Assembly (NCBI RefSeq): GCF_900177815.1
Contig: NZ_FXAZ01000003.1
Span: 1-64,000 of the forward strand
From: Paenibacillus aquistagni
Lineage (GTDB): Bacteria > Bacillota > Bacilli > Paenibacillales > Paenibacillaceae
Length of the DNA: 64,000 nt
Reading direction: 5' to 3'
The position numbers were made by a program, and so were the translations under genes. Shown one piece after another: positions 39,906 through 49,633 of this stretch (position 1 is its first letter; the number at the start of each line of letters is the position of its first letter). The notes under the pieces are model-generated. The model did not search any database, was not told where the DNA came from, and was given only the letters and a program-made list of their open reading frames with translations.

Positions 39906-40631
39906 ATGTTCGGCAAAATATTGGTCGTAGACGATGAACAACCAATTGCAGATATTTTAAAATTCAACTTGGAAAAAGAAGGCTATGAGGTCATTTGTGC
40001 TTTTGATGGCGGGGCAGCGGTAGAGATGGCGCTAAAGGAGAAGCCTGATCTGATGCTGCTCGATCTGATGCTGCCGGTGAAGGATGGCATGGATGTATGC
40101 CGTGAGGTGCGGCAGCATCTGCACATGCCTATTATTATGCTTACCGCGAAGGATACGGAGCTCGACAAGGTGCTCGGGCTTGAAATGGGCGCCGATGATT
40201 ATGTAACGAAGCCCTTCGGCACTAGAGAGCTGCTTGCTAGAGTGAAGGCGCATCTTCGCCGCCAGCAGAAGCATGCGGCTGCAAGCAGCGAGGAGGCGTC
40301 CATGCCGGAGAAGCAAGGGATTCGGCTGCATGAGCTGCTTATTGATACGGATATGTACATTGTCTATAAAAATGGAGAGGCGCTTGATCTGACGCACCGC
40401 GAGTTCGAGCTGCTCCATTATCTTGTGCGCCATAGCGGCAAGGTGATGACACGAGAGCATCTGCTGCAGGCGGTATGGGGCTATGAATACTTCGGCGATG
40501 TTCGTACTGTCGATGTTACCATTCGTCGTCTGCGCGAGAAGATTGAAGATGATCCGAGCAAGCCAGAATATATTATTACCCGTCGGGGACTTGGGTATCT
40601 GATGATGAATCCACGCAGCGGAGGGCTATGA
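39906..40631 (+). CDS. walR: Response regulator WalR (YycF)
   Basis: 241 aa. Receiver domain with phospho-acceptor Asp53 (LMLLDLMLP) and Lys in TKPFG. The C-terminal OmpR-type winged helix has [60 protein letters not shown]. It is the essential regulator of cell-wall metabolism in low-GC Gram-positives. ATG 39906 lies 6 nt after GAGGTG. The GTG at 39897 is inside that ribosome binding site region. First gene of walR-walK-walH-walI-walJ. Confidence 0.97.
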   Translation: MFGKILVVDDEQPIADILKFNLEKEGYEVICAFDGGAAVEMALKEKPDLMLLDLMLPVKDGMDVCREVRQHLHMPIIMLTAKDTELDKVLGLEMGADDYVTKPFGTRELLARVKAHLRRQQKHAAASSEEASMPEKQGIRLHELLIDTDMYIVYKNGEALDLTHREFELLHYLVRHSGKVMTREHLLQAVWGYEYFGDVRTVDVTIRRLREKIEDDPSKPEYIITRRGLGYLMMNPRSGGL

Positions 40632-42508
40632 TGAAGGTATGGATCAACCGCTTTTTGCGCACGATCCAAGCGAAGCTCATCATTATTTATGTGCTGCTGA
40701 TCCTGATCGCCATGCAGCTGATCGGCGTTTACTTCGTCAGCACGATGAAGCATACGCTGACGAATAACTTCACCAATGATCTGCAGATGACCGCTAACTT
40801 TGTACTGACTTATGCGGAGCAGAAGCTTAAGGGTGAAGAAGAGATTGATAGTGAAGGCTCGCTGGAGGACTTGGAGGCCATCGTCCGTAACTTATTCAAT
40901 ATGAACGGGGTAGAGATTCAGATTCTTGACGCGACAGGGAAGGTCTTGATTACCTCTGTGCAGGCTCACGCTGATTATATTGGACGCAAAAACACAGAGA
41001 TGGTCGTGAACCGCGCCCTGCAAGGCATACGAGACAATGAGGAAGTTATCATTGATGAGGAAAATGTGCGCAAGAAGGTCCTCGCGAAGCCAATCTCTTC
41101 AGGCACCAAGATCGTAGGCGCCTTGTATGTCGTTGCCTCCATGAAGGATCTGTATACCACGATTGAGGATATCAACAAGATCTTCCTCTCGGGGATGGTG
41201 ATCGCCTTAGGGCTGACGGCGGTGCTTGGCGTGATTCTTGCCCACACCATCACCCAGCCGATCAAGAATATTACGAGACAGGCCACAAGAGTCGCTGATG
41301 GCGACTTCGAGGGACAGGTGCCTGTGCTCGGCAATGATGAGATCGGCCAGCTGAGCGAAGCGTTCAATGATATGACGCGCCGTCTGCAGGAGGCACTCAG
41401 TGTGAATGAGGAGGAGAAGGAGAAGCTCGCTTCCGTTCTCACGAACATGAGTGACGGTGTGATTGCAGCGGATGAGCAGGGGCGCGTCATCTTGATCAAC
41501 CGCCGCGCGAGCGTGATGCTTGGCAAGCGCGGACAGGAGTGCGAGAACAAGCCAATGGCCGACTTGCTTGGCGTTGAGCCTTGGCAGCTGGAGGAGCGGG
41601 CGCAGGACAAGGTCAATTGGATGCTGCTGCCGCTCCATAGTGCAGAGGGCGATTCTGAGCCCCATGAGACAATCCTGCGGGTGACCTTCACCCCTATTCA
41701 TCGTCGGGGAGAAGGGATCACAGGAACGATCGTTGTGCTTCAGGATGTGACTGAGCAGGAGAAGCTCGATCAGTCACGCCGCGAGTTCGTGGCCAATGTG
41801 TCGCATGAGCTGCGCACGCCGCTTACGACGATTAAGAGCTACGCCGAGGCGCTCGAGGATGGAGCGCTGGAGGAGCAGCAGCTCGCAGGTCGATTCGTCG
41901 GCGTCATCCGCAATGAGACGGAGCGAATGATCCGTCTTGTTACGGACCTGCTGCATCTCTCGCGGCTCGACTCCAAGCATGCTAAGCTTCGAATGAAGCC
42001 GATCCATGTGTCTGAGCTGTTAGAAGAGGTGCTGGACCGCTTCTCCTTCCAGTTTAGAAGCAAGCAGATTGAGGCCGTTATCGAGGTGAAGGAAGGCGTT
42101 GAACAGGCTTGGATGGATCGAGATCAGATCGATCAGGTGCTGGACAATCTCGTGTCCAATGCGCTCAAGTATACCGCAGAAGGCGGAAGCGTGAAGCTCA
42201 TCGCTGACGTAACGGAGGACCAGCGCTTTGTCTCTATAACGGTTCAGGACACAGGCATTGGCATTCCGAAGAAGGACCTTGAACGAATATTTGAACGATT
42301 CTATCGAGTGGATAAAGGCCGTTCACGCAATATGGGCGGTACGGGGCTTGGCTTGTCGATTGCCCGGGAAATGGTGCTGGCCCACGGCGGCAGCATTGTG
42401 ATGGAGTCGGAATGGAATGAAGGGACAAGCGTTACCTTTACCCTTCCGATGAAGGATAGCCTTCAGCATCTAGATGAAGCACAGGAAGGAAGTGAGGCTG
42501 GCCTATGA
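40628..42508 (+). CDS. walK: Sensor histidine kinase WalK (YycG)
   Basis: 626 aa. Two membrane helices flank an extracellular PAS-like domain (about 35-180). Then HAMP (about 205-255), cytoplasmic PAS (about 260-370) and HisKA with His393 in [20 protein letters not shown]. HATPase_c carries [23 protein letters not shown] and [13 protein letters not shown]. It phosphorylates WalR. Overlaps walR and walH by 4 bp each. Confidence 0.97.
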   Translation: MMKVWINRFLRTIQAKLIIIYVLLILIAMQLIGVYFVSTMKHTLTNNFTNDLQMTANFVLTYAEQKLKGEEEIDSEGSLEDLEAIVRNLFNMNGVEIQILDATGKVLITSVQAHADYIGRKNTEMVVNRALQGIRDNEEVIIDEENVRKKVLAKPISSGTKIVGALYVVASMKDLYTTIEDINKIFLSGMVIALGLTAVLGVILAHTITQPIKNITRQATRVADGDFEGQVPVLGNDEIGQLSEAFNDMTRRLQEALSVNEEEKEKLASVLTNMSDGVIAADEQGRVILINRRASVMLGKRGQECENKPMADLLGVEPWQLEERAQDKVNWMLLPLHSAEGDSEPHETILRVTFTPIHRRGEGITGTIVVLQDVTEQEKLDQSRREFVANVSHELRTPLTTIKSYAEALEDGALEEQQLAGRFVGVIRNETERMIRLVTDLLHLSRLDSKHAKLRMKPIHVSELLEEVLDRFSFQFRSKQIEAVIEVKEGVEQAWMDRDQIDQVLDNLVSNALKYTAEGGSVKLIADVTEDQRFVSITVQDTGIGIPKKDLERIFERFYRVDKGRSRNMGGTGLGLSIAREMVLAHGGSIVMESEWNEGTSVTFTLPMKDSLQHLDEAQEGSEAGL

Positions 42509-43878
42509 TGGAGCGAGTGAAATCATGGCTGTTGGCGGTTCTTGTCGTCTTAAGCCTCGTTCAAAGCTTCTTCTTGTCGTACAGCATGCCCAAGTTCGAT
42601 GCGGTCGAGCGCTCATCTAGTCAATATATTAAGCCGAATCCATCTGGCCCAGACGAGAAGGTGGAGAATCTAATTTACCCGGAGCAGATGATTCTGCATC
42701 TTGGCAGCAACGAGCATGCGGTACTGTATCCGAATATGACCTTTTTCAATATTGTGATGAAAAGGCTTGAAGGCCGTTCCTATGACGGCTTCCAAGCGAA
42801 GCCTGTTCACGTGATGGATTGGAAGAAGATTCGCGAGGAGCGGGAGGGCATCGAGCTTCGCTATAATACGGCAATTCCGGTCAAGCTGCTGAAGAAGGTG
42901 CTTCCGATTCAGGAAAGCTCTTCCTTTGATTCAGAAAGCGTATCTCGCATCTGGATCTATGCAGCAGATGAAACAAACGAAGCTCGTGTCTTTTTCTTCA
43001 CAGCAGATGGAGACAAGATCTATGAATCAACCGGTGCCGATCTCACCGTGCAGGATGTAAGGCAGCATGTCGAGTTCGGACGCACCTGGAATCGATATCA
43101 GCTCGTTAATGATACCTTCTATGTGCCGGTTGACCCGTACGAGATGGTTAATGTGACGCTGGCGTATACGCTGTATACACCAGAGCAGATGCAGAGCAGT
43201 CTGTTCTTCGATCCGACACTTACCAAGATTATTCAGGAGACGGATGGATCGAGGATTTATACGGATGGCAAGCGCGGATTGCAGATTCATAGCGATCAGC
43301 ACTGGGTGACCTATTCGGATGCAACAGCGCCCGGTGAAGGCCGCAGCGATCCTACAAGCGATGTATCGACAGCGGTAAGCTTTATGAACCAGCGCGGCGG
43401 CTGGAACGGCAGCTATCGTCTCGCGAAGATCGTGGACAATACCCGTACACCGTCCGATGTGAACAGCATCTTGAACAAGCAGAACACGCTGATCTTCCAG
43501 CAGTACTGGGGCTCTTATCCGATTGTGAGCACAAGCAGCTTCCAGTTCGGCTATTTGCAGGTCATGCTGCAGCAGGGCATGGTAACTAACTTCGAGCGTT
43601 CGCTTGTGCAGCTCAGTTCACACGGCATCGATAAGGAACTGCGCAGCCTTGCAGGCGGCAAAACGTTAATTGATGCCTTAAAGGGAATGAATCGTGTTGC
43701 GGATATTGTGGAATTAGATCCGGCTTATGAGCCGGTATTGAAGAAGGATAAGATTGAATTGGTTCCGGTATGGCAGATCACTTACCGGGATGATACGACA
43801 GAGCTGCTTCGACTGTATGCTGAACAGGGGTCTGACACTGCGGCAGCAGGTACAGGAGTGCCACATGCGCAAGAGTAG
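42505..43878 (+). CDS. walH: WalK regulatory protein WalH (YycH)
   Basis: 457 aa. A single N-terminal membrane helix (SWLLAVLVVLSLVQSFFLSY) and a large extracellular domain beginning NLIYPEQMILHLGSNEHAVLYPN. YycH with YycI forms a membrane complex that modulates WalK activity. Start overlaps the walK stop (ATGA), and the ribosome binding site is inside walK. Confidence 0.93.
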   Translation: MMERVKSWLLAVLVVLSLVQSFFLSYSMPKFDAVERSSSQYIKPNPSGPDEKVENLIYPEQMILHLGSNEHAVLYPNMTFFNIVMKRLEGRSYDGFQAKPVHVMDWKKIREEREGIELRYNTAIPVKLLKKVLPIQESSSFDSESVSRIWIYAADETNEARVFFFTADGDKIYESTGADLTVQDVRQHVEFGRTWNRYQLVNDTFYVPVDPYEMVNVTLAYTLYTPEQMQSSLFFDPTLTKIIQETDGSRIYTDGKRGLQIHSDQHWVTYSDATAPGEGRSDPTSDVSTAVSFMNQRGGWNGSYRLAKIVDNTRTPSDVNSILNKQNTLIFQQYWGSYPIVSTSSFQFGYLQVMLQQGMVTNFERSLVQLSSHGIDKELRSLAGGKTLIDALKGMNRVADIVELDPAYEPVLKKDKIELVPVWQITYRDDTTELLRLYAEQGSDTAAAGTGVPHAQE

Positions 43879-43895
43879 AAAGGGGGATGGTGTCG

Positions 43896-44642
43896 ATGGA
43901 TTGGAGTCGAGCGAAGAGCATCCTGATCTATGCGTTCTTGCTCCTTAATGTCGTACTCGGCTATCAGCTGTGGCAGGATGTGCAGGAGCGATTGTCCACA
44001 CAGTTGGACTGGACGTCATTGTCTGAGGATGCGAAGCAGATGAAGGAAGCAAAGAATATCGATATTCCGGCTAAGATTCCTTCTGAGACACCATCACTTC
44101 GTGAAATTACGTATAAGGTGATTGAGAATCAGCAGACTAGGGTGCCCTTAAAGCAGGTTGCGGACAGTAAGATTATTTATATGTCTCAAAAAGACTTTAT
44201 TGAGGGTCTTGGAGATGAGATCCATTATCTAGAGCAGTATCGCCATGATATGGCGATTAATGAGGATGGCGTATTCATTCTTCATCAGCAGCTGACGAAC
44301 GGGCTGCCTCTATTCGAGGTGAAGCTGAAGCTGTATTATGAGAATCAGAAGATTACAGGATACGCCCAGCAGTACGTTGAGGCTGAGGAGTCACGGGAGC
44401 TTGAGGACCAGAAGATTATTACGGCCTCTCAGGCCTTAGGCAGTGTCATTATGAATCACTTGTCCGTAGGCTCCATCGTGAGGGATATCCAGCTTGGATA
44501 TCACGGACAGCTGTTCGATACGGATACGCAAGTAGCATCGCCAACATGGCGCATTATGCTTGAAGGCGGAGATGTCTACTATGTCAATGCGATCAGCGGT
44601 TCCGTAGAGCATGTGCAGGGAGAGAAGGGGAAAGAAGCATGA
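43896..44642 (+). CDS. walI: WalK regulatory protein WalI (YycI)
   Basis: 248 aa from ATG 43896 (MDWSRAKSILIYAFLLLNVVLGYQL), which matches the YycI N-terminus and has GGGGG at 9 nt. ATG 43887 is too close to it. One membrane helix and an extracellular domain with repeated YycI-type folds. Partner of WalH. Its 3' end overlaps walJ by 4 bp. Confidence 0.93.
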   Translation: MDWSRAKSILIYAFLLLNVVLGYQLWQDVQERLSTQLDWTSLSEDAKQMKEAKNIDIPAKIPSETPSLREITYKVIENQQTRVPLKQVADSKIIYMSQKDFIEGLGDEIHYLEQYRHDMAINEDGVFILHQQLTNGLPLFEVKLKLYYENQKITGYAQQYVEAEESRELEDQKIITASQALGSVIMNHLSVGSIVRDIQLGYHGQLFDTDTQVASPTWRIMLEGGDVYYVNAISGSVEHVQGEKGKEA

Positions 44643-45469
44643 GTTTACGATTCACCGTATTGTCGAGCGGCTCAACAGGGAATGCGACCGTTATACAGAA
44701 CAAGGATGCAACGCTGATGATTGACGCTGGCTTAAGCTGCAAGCGAGTCAATCAGCTGCTTGAAGAGCAGGGACTGTCCGGCTCTCAGATTGACGGCATT
44801 CTGGTTACGCATGAGCATTCGGATCATATTAAGGGACTAGGGGCATTCTCAAGAAAACACCAAGTCCCCATTTATGCAAATGAGAAGACATGGGAAGCGC
44901 TGGAGAAGCATATTGGTGATATAGCAGAGGAACATCGCATTGTGATGCGGACCGGGGAGGCGAGGGACTTTGGAGACCTTCGAGTAGAGTCGTTTGGAAT
45001 ATCCCATGATGCTGCTGAGCCTGTCGCTTACAACTTCTATGAAGGAGAGACCAAGCTCAGTGTAGCGACTGACCTGGGCTATGTCAGCGACAAGGTGCAG
45101 GAGCAACTGCAAGATGCCAATGTAATGGTGTTCGAGTCCAATCATGATGTTGAGATGCTCCGGATGGGGCGGTATCCTTGGAACATTAAGCGGCGCATTC
45201 TGGGCGATCTTGGCCATCTATCCAACGAAGATGCGGGCAATGCATTATGCGATATTGCAACAGGCAATACCCGCCGTGTCTACTTGGCCCATCTAAGCCG
45301 CGAGCATAACCAGATGGATCTTGCGAAAATGAGCGTTCAAGGCGCGATGGAGGATCGGGGATACTTTCTCAAGGAAACCGAGCTTCAGCTTCGCGATACG
45401 TACTATGATCGTCCTACTCCGTGGGATACGGTTGTTGAGAAGACGAGAATTCCTGCGTTAAGTGAATAA
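44639..45469 (+). CDS. walJ: Metallo-beta-lactamase fold hydrolase WalJ (YycJ)
   Basis: 276 aa. Metallo-beta-lactamase fold with the metal motif THEHSDHIKGL, AGLSCKR near the N-terminus and FESNHDVEML later. YycJ is a DNA exonuclease-type MBL protein implicated in mismatch repair and in coordinating division with replication in other Firmicutes. Last gene of the wal operon. Its 3' end is overlapped for 56 bp by a convergent minus-strand gene. Confidence 0.93.
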   Translation: MSLRFTVLSSGSTGNATVIQNKDATLMIDAGLSCKRVNQLLEEQGLSGSQIDGILVTHEHSDHIKGLGAFSRKHQVPIYANEKTWEALEKHIGDIAEEHRIVMRTGEARDFGDLRVESFGISHDAAEPVAYNFYEGETKLSVATDLGYVSDKVQEQLQDANVMVFESNHDVEMLRMGRYPWNIKRRILGDLGHLSNEDAGNALCDIATGNTRRVYLAHLSREHNQMDLAKMSVQGAMEDRGYFLKETELQLRDTYYDRPTPWDTVVEKTRIPALSE

Positions 45470-45644
45470 AGGTATCGAGCTCAGATGCCTTGTTCGAGAT
45501 ATCATCCTTGGTAATGACGCCTTTATCTACGAGTAGTTCCATTAAGGTGGATACAGCCAAGGTTAAGCGGTATTGATCATCTTTTAGGTCGGCAATCTTG
45601 CCCACCAGATCGATCTCTGTCCAGGTTGGAGAATATCGTTCCAT
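45414..45644 (-). CDS. Hypothetical small protein antisense to the walJ 3' end
   Basis: 76 aa, MERYSPTWTEIDLVGKIADLKDDQYRLTLAVSTLMELLVDKGVITKDDIS, mostly helical and acidic. A clean ribosome binding site GAGGAG lies 9 nt before the ATG, and the composition is protein-like, so I take it as real. The last 19 codons run antisense over the end of walJ. Not recognised. Confidence 0.65.
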   Translation of the reverse strand: MERYSPTWTEIDLVGKIADLKDDQYRLTLAVSTLMELLVDKGVITKDDISNKASELDTFIHLTQEFSSSQQPYPTE

Positions 45645-45958
45645 CGTTTCACGCTCCTCAAGGTAATAGAATCTTGGAAAATAGAACGCTATGAAGTGTT
45701 CATATGATAGAATATGTGAAAGATTTTAATTCTATGACTGTTCATGACTGTCCAAGTAGCGACATATGCATTATTATTTAGTATATCCTGCAAATTGTAA
45801 TGCATTCTGATTGATTAATAGAATCTGTCAAGCGATTGTTGGCTTGTGATGAGATAGAGTAGTCACAACACCATGAGATAGCGCGATTGGATCGGCCTTC
45901 GATATCGATGAGGTTCCGAACCAGAGGCGTTCGGCTGGGCTGAGAGGAGATGGAGCGG

Positions 45959-47182
45959 GTGAGTTTGTTCGATGATGATTTTTACTCCCCTAAGGTACCG
46001 AAGCGGCGCAAGCGGGAATGGCTGAAGAGAGCAAAGGTTCCGCGGCGCCAGTGGCAGAGGTTGAAGCAGCCCTTCTCATCAACACGGGGAATGACCATTG
46101 TCCTGGTCGCGATTACAGCAGTGATCAGCTCCCTGCTCACACTGACGATTGTGCAGCTGTGGGCGGAACCAAGCGGGCCTGTGCAAGCTTCGGCAGATCC
46201 TTATGAGCGAATTGTAGAAGCGGCAGACAAGGTAAGCCCTACGGTTGTTAGTATCGTGAACAAGCAGAAGGATGCATCAGATACACTGGCAACGCCGGAG
46301 GAGGCTGCACTTGGCTCTGGCATTATTTTTAAACAAGAAAATGGCAAGGCTTATATCATTACCAATGAGCACGTGGTCCAGGGCGCTGATCTGCTGGAGG
46401 TCGTGCTCGCGGATGGGCAGCGCAAGAATGCTGAGGTTGTGGGCAAAGATAAGATTACGGATATTGCTGTGCTGAGCATTGGAGATGCAGGCATTACGGA
46501 AGTGGCTGTTATGGGCGATTCCTCGAAGCTGCGCCGTGGAGAGACGGTCATTGCCATCGGCAACCCGCTCGGCTTCGGCGATTCCTTGACTGCCGGCATT
46601 ATCAGCTACACCAATCGCAAGATTCCCGTATCGCTGAATCAGGATGGGGTCTATGATTGGGAGCAGCTTGTCATCCAGACGGATGCGGCGATTAATGAAG
46701 GCAACAGCGGTGGAGCGCTGGTTGACTTGAGCGGTCGTGTCATCGGCATCAACACGATGAAGGTTGCAACGACCGGGGTAGAGGGACTCGGCTTTGCGAT
46801 TCCCGCCAATGAAGTGATGCTGATCGTTGACGAACTGGTGGCGCAAGGCAAGATTATCCGCCCGTACCTAGGGGTATACACCATTGACCTTGAGAATCCA
46901 TATGCGCCGATTACGGAAGAGCAGCGTGAGGACCTGGAGCTGCCGGACAGCGTCGAGCATGGCGTTATCGTGCTTGAGGCAACGGGCCCTGCGGAGACAG
47001 GCGGGCTTAAGCTTAACGATGTGATCGTTCGTTTGGATGATACGGATGTGGCCTCGACGCTTGCCCTAAGAAAGTATTTGTATGAAGAGAAGAAGGTTGG
47101 GCAGCAGCTTGAGATTGTCTTTTATCGAGACGGGAAAAAGATGTCGGCAACGGTCATGTTGGTGGATAAGCCAGAGTCTTAA
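45959..47182 (+). CDS. htrA: HtrA-like serine protease (YycK/HtrC type)
   Basis: 407 aa. A cytoplasmic basic N-terminus and one membrane helix (about 45-68) are followed by an extracellular trypsin-like domain. The catalytic triad is His138 (TNEHVV), Asp168 (DIAVL) and Ser250 (GNSGG). One PDZ domain at about 285-400 has PYLGV, EATGPAETGGLKLNDVI. Envelope quality-control protease. The start is taken as GTG 45959, 9 nt after GGAG. ATG 45950 directly abuts GAGAGGAG. It follows the wal operon, as yycK does in Bacillus. Confidence 0.92.
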   Translation: MSLFDDDFYSPKVPKRRKREWLKRAKVPRRQWQRLKQPFSSTRGMTIVLVAITAVISSLLTLTIVQLWAEPSGPVQASADPYERIVEAADKVSPTVVSIVNKQKDASDTLATPEEAALGSGIIFKQENGKAYIITNEHVVQGADLLEVVLADGQRKNAEVVGKDKITDIAVLSIGDAGITEVAVMGDSSKLRRGETVIAIGNPLGFGDSLTAGIISYTNRKIPVSLNQDGVYDWEQLVIQTDAAINEGNSGGALVDLSGRVIGINTMKVATTGVEGLGFAIPANEVMLIVDELVAQGKIIRPYLGVYTIDLENPYAPITEEQREDLELPDSVEHGVIVLEATGPAETGGLKLNDVIVRLDDTDVASTLALRKYLYEEKKVGQQLEIVFYRDGKKMSATVMLVDKPES

Positions 47183-47298
47183 TTCGGTAAAAAGGTCCCC
47201 TGAAGGACTTGATGGAAATGAAGCCATCAGGTACAGTTAAGGCATAGTCAATACGTCGATGTGGAACAGCAAGAAGGGCATGAGAAAGAGGGAACGTC

Positions 47299-47472
47299 AT
47301 GTATGTAGTTTGCAAAGAGCATATTGAGCTAGCGATTGATAAGTTTGTCGATGAATATGAGGATGCGCCGGATGTTGTGAATCTGGATGAGCAGCAGTTC
47401 AGTGATTGGGAGCGTCCCATCAAGTGCTGCATGAAGGATTGCGGTCAAGAGGCACAATTCCTTGTTGTATAA
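47299..47472 (+). CDS. CxxH/CxxC-type small protein (YyzF-like)
   Basis: 57 aa, MYVVCKEHIELAIDKFVDEYEDAPDVVNL, ending CCMKDCGQEAQFLVV. CKEH near the N-terminus and the Cys cluster CCMKDC at the C-terminus fit the CxxH/CxxC small-protein family that sits between htrA and rlmH in Bacillales, probably a zinc-binding knuckle. AGAGGG precedes the ATG. It is too short for common ORF cut-offs. Confidence 0.88.
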   Translation: MYVVCKEHIELAIDKFVDEYEDAPDVVNLDEQQFSDWERPIKCCMKDCGQEAQFLVV

Positions 47473-47494
47473 GCAAGAGGCACAATCGAAGGAG

Positions 47495-47533
47495 AGCAGG
47501 GCTGTGGATAAGTTCCATGGCCTTGCTTTTTTT
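47495..47533 (+). terminator. Terminator after the CxxH/CxxC gene
   Basis: AGCAGGGCTGTGG pairs with CCATGGCCTTGCT (47495-47527, some G-T pairs), followed by seven T. A DnaA box (47503-47511) is embedded in the stem and loop. Confidence 0.8.
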
Positions 47534-47637
47534 ATTGGGGCAGCCATTATTTGTGGATAACCGCAGGAGTGAGTAGATCTTACACCGTTATTCACATGTG
47601 GATAACGGTTCGGGAAATCATAGATGTGTTATGCACA
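47503..47637. promoter_or_regulatory. DnaA-box cluster distant from oriC
   Basis: Perfect boxes TGTGGATAA are at 47503-47511, 47552-47560 and 47597-47605. TTATTCACA at 47588-47596 abuts the last one to form the palindrome TTATTCACATGTGGATAA. TTATGCACA is at 47629-47637. Five boxes in 135 bp of intergenic DNA is far above chance. It lies about 37 kb from oriC, upstream of the repeat-protein gene. Confidence 0.8.
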
Positions 47638-47760
47638 GGCAGAAGCATCATCATATCGGTCTAGAGATGTAGATAAGATTCGTTCATAGGAGGATGTAAG
47701 GACAGGCTCAGGCACGTACAATATAAGGAGCTTATTATTGGGAACGTGGAGGAGATAAGG

Positions 47761-48318
47761 ATGAGAATCGTCCAACGCATGATTCGCTATGCCACTCAGC
47801 ACTTCGAAGACGGCCGCTTTGCAGACCAAGAAGAGATCGACTATCAATGGCCGGCACAAGGATTCCCTGTCGTCAGCATTCGCACCAATCGCGGATTCTC
47901 AGGGAAGCGGGGCATTGCGAAGCCAAAGGTCGCGGTAGGACTGATCGCCATCGGCGATATCGCAATTGGATTAATTGCTGGAGGCGCGATTAGTGTCGGG
48001 CTGCTGGCCGTTGGAGCACTATCCTTCGGGGTATGGCTGGCGCTAGGGGCGGTCGTCGGAGGGCCGGGCCTTGCTGCAGGTGCGGTAGCCATTGCGGGAG
48101 ATATAGCCCTTGGTGCAATAGCTGTGGGCAACTGGGCCATCGGAGCGATTGCAATTGGAGCGAAAGCAGTTGGGGCCATAGCCATCGGACAATGGGCGCT
48201 TGGTGTAGTGAGCATAGGCGAGTATGTGCTTGGTCTTGTTGCGATTGGCGAGAGCGGCTTCGGTCTTGTTCCCATCATCGAGGATTTGTGGCGGTGGATT
48301 GGCGGGTTGTTTGATTAG
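47761..48318 (+). CDS. Gly-Ala-Ile pentad-repeat protein
   Basis: 185 aa. A hydrophilic N-terminus (1-55) precedes an uninterrupted array of about 17 five-residue units of the form [I/L/V/W]-[A/S]-[I/V/L]-G-x, for example IAIGD, IAIGL, LAVGA, WAIGA, IAIGQ and VSIGE. A short break (GGPGLAAGAVAIAGD) interrupts it, and it ends in LWRWIGGLFD. The period of five suggests a regular solenoid or membrane-associated sheet. It differs from the classical A(D/N)LxX pentapeptide repeat. Not recognised as a named family. GGAGGAGATAAGG precedes ATG 47761. GTG 47746 precedes that site. Confidence 0.75.
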   Translation: MRIVQRMIRYATQHFEDGRFADQEEIDYQWPAQGFPVVSIRTNRGFSGKRGIAKPKVAVGLIAIGDIAIGLIAGGAISVGLLAVGALSFGVWLALGAVVGGPGLAAGAVAIAGDIALGAIAVGNWAIGAIAIGAKAVGAIAIGQWALGVVSIGEYVLGLVAIGESGFGLVPIIEDLWRWIGGLFD

Positions 48319-48524
48319 CAGCACAGAGACTTAGGGGGCTATTGCTGTTTTTTCATGGTCATTCATCAGTATTTAATGTGTAGGTTCTCAGGTTGTTTAT
48401 GTGGGCTCGTTTCGCCATCTTTAACGTGGTAGAGTGATCTGTATGGGAAGCTCGTACAGGCAGCAGTCGTCGCGGATGAGGATGAGGAACGGGCTTTTAT
48501 AATGGATCAAAAGGAGGCTGGATC

Positions 48525-49394
48525 ATGCGAAGCGAGCAAGAGATGATGGAGCTGATCTTGCATGTGGCAAGACAGGACGAGCGCGTACGTGCGGTAGGAA
48601 TGAACGGCTCTCGGACGAATCCGAATGTGCTGAAGGATATGTTTCAGGACTATGATATCGTGTATTTGGTTACGGATATAGACTCGTTTATTCAGGACCC
48701 GCACTGGATTGATGTGTTTGGGGAACGGCTGATCATGCAGATGCCAGAAGCGATGTCAATGTTCCCGCCTGATCTTGGCGGTTGGTTCTCTTACTTGATG
48801 CAGTTTGAGGATGGGACGCGGATCGATATGATCTTGATCCCGATAGAGGACAAGGATAAGTATCTTCAAGACAATAAGCTTACGGTCATCCTGCTGGATA
48901 AGGATCAGGCGCTGCCAGAGCTGCCTTCCCCAACGGACGAGGACTATTGGGTAAAGCGGCCATCGGCTCTATATTTCGCAGATTGCTGCAATGAATTCTG
49001 GTGGGTATGTACGTATGTGGCGAAGGGCTTATGGCGTCAGGAAATATTGTTTGCACAGGAGCATCTCCATTCGATCGTTCGTCCGATGCTGATGAAGATG
49101 CTGAGCTGGAAGGTTGGCATTGAAACGGATTTTTCTTTAAGTGTTGGGAAGTGTGGGAAATATCTGAAAGCTTATATGACCGACGGAGCTTGGAATAAGC
49201 TTATGGCTACTTATCCGAATGGCACCTACGATGGCGTATGGAACGCGTTGTTCACCATGTGTGGGCTGTTCCGGGAGACAGCGCTGTTTGTAGCCGATCG
49301 GCTGGGATTCGAGTACCCGATGGAAGATGATCGGAAGGTTACGGCTTATCTGGAGCGTGTAAGGCAGCTGCCGGCTGATGCGACAACGATGTAG
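48525..49394 (+). CDS. Aminoglycoside 6-adenylyltransferase-like protein (AadK/ANT(6) family)
   Basis: 289 aa, normal ANT(6) length. N-terminal nucleotidyltransferase motif GMNGSRTNPNVLKDMFQDYDIVYLV with the two catalytic Asp residues. FEDGTRIDMILIP supplies the third, and the helical C-terminal domain has DCCNEFWWVCTYVAKGLWR. The family adenylates streptomycin and related drugs. Chromosomal Bacillus AadK gives low-level resistance. Actual activity here is unproven. Strong ribosome binding site AAGGAGG. Confidence 0.88.
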   Translation: MRSEQEMMELILHVARQDERVRAVGMNGSRTNPNVLKDMFQDYDIVYLVTDIDSFIQDPHWIDVFGERLIMQMPEAMSMFPPDLGGWFSYLMQFEDGTRIDMILIPIEDKDKYLQDNKLTVILLDKDQALPELPSPTDEDYWVKRPSALYFADCCNEFWWVCTYVAKGLWRQEILFAQEHLHSIVRPMLMKMLSWKVGIETDFSLSVGKCGKYLKAYMTDGAWNKLMATYPNGTYDGVWNALFTMCGLFRETALFVADRLGFEYPMEDDRKVTAYLERVRQLPADATTM

Positions 49395-49438
49395 GAGAAA
49401 TGAGTGAGCCTTGACTGCTCTAGGGGATGATCGATGAT

Positions 49439-49464
49439 GCCTCTGGTGCGGGCGAGGCCTTTTT
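49439..49464 (+). terminator. Terminator after the ANT(6)-like gene
   Basis: GCCTC / GAGGC stem (49439-49458) with a GC-rich loop, followed by CTTTTT. Confidence 0.65.
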
Positions 49465-49633
49465 ATTATGTATCTGAAGCAGCATGAAGGCGCAGCACAG
49501 CATAGCTAAGCAAGAGCAGTATTGCGTATAATAATGAGATAGGTGAGAGATATGGTGGCTGACTGCGGTTATTGCTTAATAGAGTGACCGTAGATTGAAG
49601 CAATCCGGAATATAAATGAATTGAGGGCTATAG

